From Lingula anatina (lineage: Eukaryota; Brachiopoda; Lingulata; Lingulida; Lingulidae): a DNA stretch of 28,211 nucleotides. The position numbers and the translations under genes were made by a program. Below are positions 20,611-28,211 of this stretch, in pieces. The notes under the pieces are model-generated. The model did no database searches, had not been told where the DNA came from, and saw only the letters and a list, made by a program, of their open reading frames with translations. How positions within the stretch are numbered: the stretch's first letter is position 1; every line of letters begins with the position of its first letter. Location: the NCBI RefSeq assembly GCF_001039355.2, contig NW_019776052.1, forward strand, positions 22,909-51,119, read 5' to 3'.

Positions 20611-21278
20611 CTACTTTGTAGAAAGACATCAACGCAAAGCACGCCCTACACAGTACAGATGTATGACAGATGTATGACTGACCTATGGCATCAAAAATTT
20701 AAATTATAGGTTTCCAAAGGAACATTTCGGGAAGACCTACGGAATACAAGTTGGTGTCGGGTGTTTGTTCACCTTTATTGAACTACCAATATTCGCCTGG
20801 TATAAGTACAGCCTGGAAAGTGATCCACTCTGGGTACGTATGAGAACCGTTACATTCTATTAGATCACGTAATATAGAATCAAATGCCATAAGGTCTTTA
20901 GTGTGTGGTCGAATCTTTATCACTTATTATTATCCAATCAGTTCAGGCTTTCTGGATAGTGCGGAACAGCTGTGATTACCTGTAAACGGGCAGATGGCGG
21001 CGCGCTTCACAATAAAAATAAACCACACAAACCCCACAGTGGAATCACTTTACTTTCCCAAGTACCGGTTGATTTCCGATCGTTTGAAAATATCTATTTT
21101 CACGAATACTTTGATTTATAGTGCGACAATGTAAACAACTCGGCGTGATAAAAATTTTGTTTAATTTTTCCAGTTGGGAGTATTGCTCCTTGGAATTTGT
21201 CTCACCGCCAGCTGTTTGCCTTTCTACCTCCTTTGGCGTCGGTGTCGCTCCACGAGGTCTTACAGTTACACACTTTAA
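15851..21278 (+). CDS. SLC43A3-like: Gene C: complete SLC43A3-like transporter, 598 aa
   Basis: Eight exons: 15851-16215, 17443-17489, 17815-17984, 18341-19049, 19195-19302, 20279-20447, 20710-20833 and 21174-21278. They total 1797 nt in frame with canonical GT..AG borders. Residues 9-37 form TM1. A loop follows with sequons N53 and N68 and Cys 46, 63, 69 and 81. TM2 is about 88-105 and motif A is GYIYDHCGTVCVR at 106-118. Exon 2 (AGGFFLMALAER) gives TM3 and exon 3 gives TM4-5. Exon 4 holds TM6, a polar cytoplasmic loop of about 150 residues and TM7. Exons 5-8 give TM8-12 and a short Arg-rich tail ending SYTL. Human SLC43A3 is about 490 aa; the excess is the central loop. Probably a plasma-membrane facilitative carrier of nucleobases or amino acids; the substrate is inferred from family only. 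Introns 1 and 5 carry transposons. Confidence 0.9.
16299..16472. mobile_element. Fold-back hAT-type MITE with 8-bp target duplication
   Basis: The 174-bp element is flanked on both sides by GTCTTCAC (16291-16298 and 16473-16480), an exact 8-bp duplication typical of hAT elements. The ends are GGGGGCGTCTCGATAG and, complemented, GGGGCCGTAGCGATAG. Both arms continue with iterated 16-nt units (GTCCGAAGGTTCATTA and variants), so the element is almost wholly palindromic around a short T-rich centre. No coding capacity. Confidence 0.85.
16481..17442. other. Gene C intron 1, remainder
   Basis: Contains an open frame from the fold-back element to about 16935 with no recognisable family, probably chance. 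It also has an AT-rich tract at about 17150-17215 made of TATATA/AAATAT words. No conserved exon in this part. Confidence 0.45.
19620..19948. mobile_element. Putative MITE in gene C intron 5
   Basis: ATAATAACTCTTCGT at 19620-19634 is repeated in exact inverted orientation at 19934-19948. A perfect palindrome lies between them at 19784-19811. It is absent from intron 5 of A, B and D. No target duplication could be assigned, so the boundaries are approximate. Confidence 0.45.
19784..19811. repeat. 28-bp perfect palindrome
   Basis: The left arm TGTTAAAATCTCTT is followed immediately by its exact reverse complement, with no spacer. Confidence 0.9.
20037..20221 (+). mobile_element. MITE-2 copy 3, right end missing
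   Basis: Starts CCCGCACGAAAATGCAGTAG and follows the full copy at 9966 until GATAGAAGCAT, where it joins intron sequence (TATTGGAGAAG) shared with genes A and B. A short AAAAAGTACC duplication is internal. The join is only about 58 bp before the exon 6 acceptor of gene C. Confidence 0.8.
20572..20610. repeat. (AG)n microsatellite
   Basis: GA dinucleotide run with one AGCG interruption, in intron 6 of gene C. Confidence 0.9.
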
Positions 21279-22001
21279 ATTCCCAGTCAGGACAGGAGTA
21301 GCAATGGCTTCAGGGTACATCAAGCGTCTTCGGACAAGACGCGTGGTTTAGAGGTTGCTGACCCTTAGCTTGCCACAGAGAACACCTCTTCACCAAGACG
21401 TTCAAATCATGGAACTGCCTGGTAAATGTAACCTACCCTCAATCGAAAACTACATTTATATACAGGCACATATTATTTGTTGATGATTAGAAAATTAAGC
21501 AAACTTATCCGAACTACGTCTAAACATGCTTACGGCGAGTATTTCTGAGATACACACTAGTACGTGTACGTGTATAGGCACCAGCTCATAAACATTTGTT
21601 TACATCTAATTATTTGAATGTTTCAAGATATGCACCGTTTTATTTGCTACCCTCTTGAGAATTATACATAAATTCGCTTGGTTTCCACCAGAAATGTCCG
21701 CAATTACATTAACCAAATATCAAATATATGTAATTTGGTGTATGTATGTTTCAAGGAAACAAATAGACCTTAAGACATTGATGTTTTCTTCTGCTAAAAT
21801 GCAAAAAAAATAATAATAATAATAATTAATTAACGGGATGCTAGGAAGCATACAGGACTGTGTAGTTTGTTATAGTTAGTATAATTATAGTTACAGAACT
21901 GCTGTAGTTAAGTTTGTGTGTTCATATAATTAAAGCCGGAGACACCATGTTATTTGTCATGCATGTCTGTCATTAAAGTGGAGGATAGAATGCTTTACGT
22001 C

Positions 22002-22122
22002 GTCCCTAACAGCAGTTTGTAGAACCATTTCGTTTTAATGGCACAAATCTCTGTTGAATTGGCAATTAATATCACACAAAGGAGTAATTGCGCATTCAAG
22101 TGACTCAATTAACATATAAGAC
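22002..22122. repeat. Dispersed ~120-bp repeat, copy in C-D spacer
   Basis: Same orientation and similar extent as the copy at 13095-13217. Both begin GTCCCTAA and end near ACATATAAGAC. Confidence 0.65.
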
Positions 22123-22229
22123 CTAATAGCCAACCAAAAGGAGTAGTGTGAAATATGACCACACGACAGGGTACATACAACAGTATAGCAAAGACATCGA
22201 GTGATACGTACATCTTATTATCAAGTGCC

Positions 22230-22245
22230 TGAGTGACTATAAGTA
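22230..22245 (+). promoter_or_regulatory. TGAGTGA plus TATA-like block upstream of gene D
   Basis: TGAGTGACTATAAGTA lies about 60-76 bp before the start codon and matches the TGAGTCACTAT block of genes B and C. CTATAAGTA is the most TATA-like version of the three. Function inferred. Confidence 0.4.
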
Positions 22246-22305
22246 AAGTGGGTGCATTCCAAGTTAAGATATTTACTCACTAGCATCCAATTTGCGTCGG
22301 GCAGC

Positions 22306-22730
22306 ATGGCACAATCCACGTGTTGGAAACTATTCTGTGCCATACTTGGTATCCTAGAGACTGCTCTCTACTCAGCAACCTTCTTTGGGTGGCCAGCATA
22401 TGTGTATTTATTCATAGAGGAAAAGTTTTACTATTCTCTTTGCCATCTTAATTCTGCAATCAATGCTAGCATTATCACCGCGGATCATGCTTGTATGCTC
22501 CACGGTAATTGCACACGAGAAACGGTCGAAGACAGCCTCGTTCAAAAGTGCACTGAGCAGGAAGAGATGCTGAACCTGGTTTACACGGTTGCCATGGTCG
22601 GTTTTGTGGCTGTCTTAGCACTTGGTTATATCTATGATCACTGTGGGACGGTTTGTGTGAGAATCCTATCTATGTAAGTATACTGTGAGTACAGCAATTA
22701 GCGGGGCTGATTCGTCCTGTCATTGCCCAC

Positions 22731-22799
<69 letters not shown>

Positions 22800-25700
22800 C
22801 CGGGTATATATGTCCATTTAAATGCAAAATATTACATAAAGTTGCATAATAGACTCTATTTTGCTAAAACGGCAAGTAGAAATTGTGCATTAGGTGACTA
22901 TAGATGCTGGAGGTTCTTTGACAGGTGATCGCTACCGTGTTTTTTATTTAATTTATTTTTTTTAATTTATTTTTATTTGTATGCAGTTTTATGTGGAACC
23001 CATGGCATCCTGATGTAAAAACCTTAAATGTTAAATCCCACACGCCTTAATTACTTATAAGCTACGGTAAGCATTTCGGTCATTTTGGTAACCCTTTTCT
23101 GGAATGGCTGTATTAATGGCCAATGCGCAGCTGACGAAAATTACTTGCCGAACTATAGGGATAGATCACCAATCACAAAAAGCCTAAAAAGAATCTTAAG
23201 GGAATCGAGTGGTTAGTTCAAGGGATGCCGTAACGATTGGTTAAATCTTCTCATTTCCTTTAAGATGCATGTGCGCCGGTGGATTTTTACTGATGGCATT
23301 AGCTGAGAGAGGTAAGTTAATGTTACAAAACTGATTCTAGCGATACATAATTGAAATATTATACTCGTCACAATATGTGTAAAAAGCACCCCATGCCAGT
23401 AATGATGAAATCAGAAAAAAAAACATAAATTGGGATGAATGATGTCTTATACTCTTGATAATTTAAGTATTCAGTATTAAGAACCTGCGTATGATGCCTA
23501 GAGATAAGATTACATTAATGCTACTTTAATGTTCAAACAATGAGATGGGGAACGAGAAGAATTTCTCCTTACCCTTTTTTCATTATATTGTATGGTAGAA
23601 ATCGTCTGCCACAATGTACTGCATATTTGCTCCACTTTGCAGACCATGATACAATTAATTTATTTATCCATGCATATTTCCTCTTCATATTATGAAGAAA
23701 GCAAGAGCCATACTAAATAATTCTGGGGTAAATCAGAACAAAATTGCAACTGAGTTTATCTTTTCATCCTGCATTTTCTTGTAGTATCTGAAGCATCGTG
23801 CTATCAGTCCTGAAAAAAAAAACAAGGGAAACATGTAGAATCCTATATGGCCGCATGGACACATTGACATAATTTAATTTTTATAGGAACAGAGTGGCTG
23901 TTATTCCCTGGGGCAGTATTCCACCAGATTGGGGGGCTCCAGTTGGCAATAACTGACATCCAAGTGGCTGGACTATTTCCTAAGCTAAAGGCAACACTTA
24001 TATGTCTTATTGCCGGTGCCGCAGACGTCAGTGCTTTCGCTCCTATTCTGATAAAGGTAATGCATTCATTTTGTGTGCGTGTGAATTATTGTGTGCTATT
24101 TGTCTAATGAGCGTTTTGAAGCCTGAAGCACTTATACAAATGTTGTTTTGTAGGGTTAAACAACTTTATTAACAAATTAAATTTAGCCAGTTATACCTAT
24201 ATTCACAGAAACCGTTCTGAAAAACTAAAAGCATTCTTCCTTAAAGTAAAAAACATTAACAATACCTGGGGTGGTATCATAGAATGATACCTTTTATATT
24301 GCATATCGGCGTTCGTCTAAGCTTTCAAATTTCACCAAAAATTCATTTAATTCTAGTTGGCCTACCAGGCAGGAATTTCGTACAAAACGTGCATGTTCAC
24401 CTTTACCGGTATCATACTTCTTTTGTCTTCTGTCAACACAAACACCCTTCCACCTAGACAGGATGAGGACGGAAAGAACATTGACATAGCTTGTTGTTTC
24501 AAAATTTGCAAACGACACAGCGGCACTAAAGAAGCATGTAAACGGAACACTAGTAGTATATGCAAAAATGCCAACCAATCTGACGTGAAAGAACCTGCAA
24601 CAAATGAGACGTCTGATCATCATTGTATTTTGGAACAAGCGCGGTCAAATGAAGCATACACACCCGATGATGTAAGCATCGGGCCGAACACGGAAACTGA
24701 CAGTTCCGTACACCAAAAAACCACTGGTATTCACTCCACAAAAAGGGTCATCACAGTTTTGACAGGCAACGCTAAAGCAAAAGAGGAGGAAGCCAGGGAG
24801 GACAAGGATGAAATCTCCGGCCACCAAACTGCTAGTTATTTTCCCTGCTATCAACAGAAGAACAAAACCGATCAGAAAGAAACACGTGTTGACGGAAGTA
24901 AGCAGATGGCGTGCAAAGGAGAAAACTCAGTAAGCAAAGATGCCAAAAGCACTGCATCTGGTTCACTGGGTGACACGCTAGTGATTCTCAAAAACCCTAC
25001 ATTTTGGATACTGATGCTGTGGTATTTGTGTCAGGAAACTCTTATTATTACATATCAAGGTTCTTTTTACACGATGATCAATTACTACGGAAACAATATC
25101 AAAAACAAAGGTAATTTCATTATACTTATGTTTTCATTACCTATCTTTCTCTATCTATTTAATTTTTTCTGATGTCTACAGTGATCAACCACCTTAACGC
25201 AAGAAGCAACTGAATGAATGTTTTATTGAATTCAAATTATATTACAGTAAGTACGTATACGGACGTGTATTCCTGGTTCCAAGTGGGTTCTTTGTTTTGG
25301 GCCTTACTGACTGGTTTGATGCTGGATAAGCTTGTTGCCGGGAAAACCAAGCAAGGTAATAACGTGAGTTCTGTTTTTTCCGCACGGTGCTACCACCGCT
25401 GATCATCCAATCGAGACATCGGAGATATCTTTGTTCTTCAATCGAACAAGAATGTTATCTACGCATTTTGCCTAATTAGACATCCAATATATCATGGAAA
25501 AAAGTAGCCACAACGGTCGCTGCGTTTTGTTAAATGACATGCCTACAGTGTCCTTGTGACCTATCATAGTTAGGAGCTAGCTTTCATGCAACGTACGCTT
25601 TTGTACTAAATAAGAGTTCGTTGAGTTTTCAAGATCTTGATAATGAATATGGTTTAATAGTATCAAACAACTGCAAAAATGATTCACGTTCTGAAGTTAT

Positions 25701-26631
25701 TGTATGTTTCAGACAAAGAGGGATGCTTCGTGGTTCCATTTTTCCTCACAGTTTTGACGGGATTCCTTGTATCCATAGCATGTATCATCCCCATTGTCGA
25801 GCTACAATTTGTGGCCATTTTGTTTCACTCTTTGTTGAAAACCGGGACGCATGCTTTACATTTGACATTCATGACCTTCGCGTAAGTACATGTAGATTTG
25901 GTTTTGCATCTCACCAATGTGTACATGCATTTGTTTCAACCTTCTAGTTTCATTGTATTTGGATAAAAAATAAATCGGCTGCCAAAAATTTAAGTCAGAT
26001 GTAACAAGCATGTAGCACTCACGGACTAAATTTGTGACAAAAATATATTTAAAGTACATGTAAAACCCTACATACATGTAAACCGTAGAGATGATAGATT
26101 AAAACATAAAAATTAACATTAACATAAATTAAATCATTAAAATTATAGGTTCCCAAAGGAACATTTTGGGAAGGCATTGGGAACACAATTAAGCATTGTG
26201 TATATTTTCACATTTATTGAACTACCAGTATTTTCCTGGTATAAGCACAGCCTAGAAAGTGACCCACTCTGGGTAAGTATTTAGAGCAGTCGCATTCTAT
26301 TAGATCGGGCAATATAGAAATAAATTAATTTTGGGAGTTACGTGGGTAAATATGTGGGGGAATCATTGCGCAAGAACCATAGTGGACATTTCCAAATTTA
26401 CATTTGACTACCGACTATTTAAAAACAATATTCATTTTCACAAAAAAAATATAACCGATCAAATACTTTGATTCAAAGTAGGTCACTAAAATGATGACAA
26501 CTTGCCTGATACTTTTTTTACAGTTGGGAGTGCTGTTCCTTGGATTATGCTTCACCGCCAACTGTCTGCCTTTTTACCTCCTCTGGCGTCGGTGTCGCAC
26601 CACGAAGTCTGACAATTACACGCCTCAATAA
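22306..26631 (+). CDS. SLC43A3-like: Gene D: complete SLC43A3-like transporter, 615 aa
   Basis: Eight exons: 22306-22673, 23265-23311, 23887-24056, 24357-25110, 25248-25355, 25713-25881, 26149-26272 and 26524-26631. They sum to 1848 nt in frame with GT..AG borders throughout. The start MAQSTCWKLFC agrees with gene E; an upstream in-frame ATG at 22252 is not conserved. Exon 1 shows TM1, NAS and NCT sequons, TM2 and motif A. Exon 2 reads CMCAGGFLLMALAER. Exon 4 is the longest of the array because the cytoplasmic loop has an extra charged segment (KAKEEEAREDKDEISGH). TM7 to TM12 are conserved with A-C (STYTDVYSWFQVG; FPKEHFGKALG), and the tail ends NYTPQ. It is clearly more diverged than A-C are from each other. 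Intron 1 holds a microsatellite; introns 2, 3 and 5 hold nothing recognisable. A poly(A) signal follows at 26910. Confidence 0.9.
22730..22799. repeat. (CT)n(TA)n compound microsatellite
   Basis: CT repeats with one TTT interruption run to 22776, then TA repeats to 22799. Intron 1 of gene D. Confidence 0.95.
24273..24291. repeat. Short hairpin
   Basis: GGTATCAT and ATGATACC arms with a 3-nt AGA loop, in intron 3 of gene D, 65 bp before exon 4. Significance unknown. Confidence 0.6.
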
Positions 26632-27728
26632 GATCACAACCAGAAAAGGGGACTTTACAAATGGCCGCATAGACTGTAGATGTAGCCACCGTGTACTATT
26701 AATATTACTTCGTGGCTAGAGGGTCGATATACCTTCTGTCTACCAAAACCTACAGACATTTCTGTCGAGCTGATATGTTTGTATTCCTCCTATCCTCAAA
26801 CAATATAGGTTTATTAATATATGACTTGTTAGATATGCACCAGCCTAAAGAGATTTGTTAACTTCTACCTTTTAAGTTAATGCTGTTTTATGCGCAGTGT
26901 ATGATTCAAAATAAAACTGCATACTTTAATTACAAGCTGTGTCATAATTCCAGGTCTTTACCGATGAAATTGCCATTGATAATGAAAAGGTGAATTGAGA
27001 TGGTGAAATGAAAACTCGCCCCAAACCATTACACATTGAGCGAGTGCAAAAAATGTTTTCATTGCAAAATATTTAATTTGAAATGACAGTCAGTAGGAGG
27101 ATACATGGATCAAACATTAGCATTTCAATTAAATGACGGGTGTATTTTTGCTCATTTTTAAATAATATACTTTGCCCAGCGTACGGATAGCTATACCAAA
27201 AATTCTGAAATTATTCCCACGCATTTTTCCCGATGGGATATGTTTGTAGACGGGGTTGGTTACTGAGTTCTGGGGTGACTGATAGGAAGCGATCACAGCA
27301 GCCAGTGTTACGTGCACTTCTTTATTTATTGCACACCGACTACAGGCCTGGCACGCAGACCGAAATAGTCTCCCCGGGGTACTGTCCCTCTACACACACC
27401 TGACTGATCTTAAAACCAGGATCTCTCCACTGTCCGCATCTAGATCCGAGGTCAGCGGACTTACAAGCATTAGATAAAGAAGATTCTTGCGTGCTGTAAA
27501 TCTATTAGGTCTGTCTTGCAATGAAGTGCATTTATCAACTTTCCTGACTATGTTTTATGCGCAGAGGTCAAAATGTTATTTCTACTTTCAACTGTCCCTG
27601 GACATAAATATTTGTGTGTTACTTTGAAACAAGACTAATAAATCAAAGTGAAGCGCTATCACAAAGCAGTGAACATTATAAACCCAGGCCAGGATATTTT
27701 CTTCTTTAATTTGCACAGGATTTAAGAT
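26632..27728. other. D-E spacer
   Basis: 3' UTR of gene D up to about 26940, then non-coding sequence. A GC-richer patch at about 27240-27470 differs from its surroundings; on the minus strand it has an AATAAATAAA signal and could be a transposon or LTR remnant. Just before gene E, a pyrimidine-rich tract ending TTTGCACAG (27710-27718) looks like a splice acceptor for a 5' UTR exon. Confidence 0.45.
26910..26915 (+). terminator. Poly(A) signal AATAAA of gene D
   Basis: About 280 bp after the stop codon, followed within 30 bp by a GT-containing stretch (AAGCTGTGTC). It is the first AATAAA after the gene. Confidence 0.55.
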
Positions 27729-28090
27729 ATGGCACAATCCACGTGTTGGAAACTATTCTGTACCCTCCTTGGCATCTCGGAGGCTGCTCTCTACTCTGTC
27801 ACGTTATTCGGCTGGCCAGCGCTCTTGTATATATTCATAGAGGAAGGATTTTACGGTGATCGATGTTATTTTGATTCTGTAACCAATAGGTCTCATTGTA
27901 ACGGTCTCAAGCTTGCTACTAGTAACTGCACCAACGAAGCAGCCGGAGGCCCCCGAGTTCAAGAGTGTACTGAGCAAGAAGAGCTGCTGAACCTGGTTTA
28001 CACCGTTGCTATCATTGGTTTGATGTCTTTCCCCGTGCTTGGGTATATTTATGATCACTGTGGAACAGTTTGTGTGAGGATCCTCTGTAT
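27729..28090 (+). CDS. SLC43A3-like: Gene E: SLC43A3-like transporter, exon 1 only, donor site mutated
   Basis: Starts MAQSTCWKLFC like gene D. It encodes TM1 (about residues 9-37), a loop with NRS and NCT sequons and the conserved Cys, then TM2 and motif A GYIYDHCGTVCVR. By homology the exon ends at 28090 (phase 2, ..RILC then AT). The next bases are CTAAGT, where B, C and D have GTAAGT. Without splicing the frame reads ATC then TAA at 28092-28094, giving a 121-aa product with two membrane segments. The remaining exons would lie beyond the window. It could be a pseudogene, a sequencing error or a variant allele. Confidence 0.75.
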
Positions 28091-28211
28091 CTAAGTGGAT
28101 AAGAAGGCAATGTGCATTTTAGAGTCATGTACAACGTGTTGTATCTCCAACGAGGTATGTTTATTTAGTTTGCAATTTACTTGAGTGAATTATAACCCAT
28201 TCCATTCAAAA

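Larger units (their letters stand above)
21279..22305. other. C-D spacer
   Basis: No gene seen. The first 150 bp resemble the 3' UTRs of A and B. It contains a short AAT run near 21810-21825, the dispersed repeat at 22002-22122 and the promoter-like block at 22228-22245. No fossil exon 3 here, unlike the A-B and B-C spacers. Confidence 0.5.

Noticed and set aside
22252-22305. Upstream ATG of gene D as the true start
   Set aside because: It would add 18 residues not found in B, C or E; the ATG at 22306 aligns with the other copies.
22730-22799. Pyrimidine/TA tract as a promoter or insulator
   Set aside because: An ordinary compound microsatellite within an intron, not shared by the other copies.

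Overview
The window is animal nuclear DNA: AT-rich, split by introns with clean GT..AG borders, and full of short inverted-repeat transposons, a LINE fragment and microsatellites. Nothing is bacterial or phage-like. Word usage and repeat style suggest a marine invertebrate, perhaps a mollusc or another lophotrochozoan, but the sequence does not fix the species.

The main content is a head-to-tail tandem array, all on the + strand, of at least five paralogous membrane-transporter genes, called A to E here. They belong to the SLC43 branch of the major facilitator superfamily. Among human members they look closest to SLC43A3, the equilibrative nucleobase transporter. Each complete copy has eight coding exons with the same phases and almost the same lengths: about 365, 47, 170, 694-754, 108, 169, 124 and 105-189 nt. 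Exon 1 carries TM1, a Cys-rich glycosylated loop, TM2 and motif A. Exons 2-3 carry TM3-5. Exon 4 carries TM6, a long variable cytoplasmic loop and TM7. Exons 5-8 carry TM8-12.

Layout: gene A, exons 3-8 only (220-3266). A-B spacer with a nested MITE/LINE insertion (3341-5048) and a fossil exon 3 (about 5831-6150). Gene B (7105-13840), which lacks exons 2 and 3; a foreign 3.3-kb block bounded by single Ns sits in their place. B-C spacer with a second fossil exon 3 (about 14880-15200). Gene C (15851-21278), complete. C-D spacer. Gene D (22306-26631), complete. D-E spacer. Gene E, exon 1 only (27729-28090), with a broken splice donor.

Genes A-C and their spacers align well outside the exons and share the fossil exon, so they come from recent duplication of a gene-plus-relic unit. 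D and E are more diverged. Transposons account for most differences between units. The observations most worth checking are the broken gene B, the fossil exons carried along with the unit, the stop-codon loss in gene A, a probable A/C gene-conversion tract, the mutated donor in gene E and several non-autonomous transposon families. I found no tRNA, rRNA, CRISPR array or bacterial-type system.
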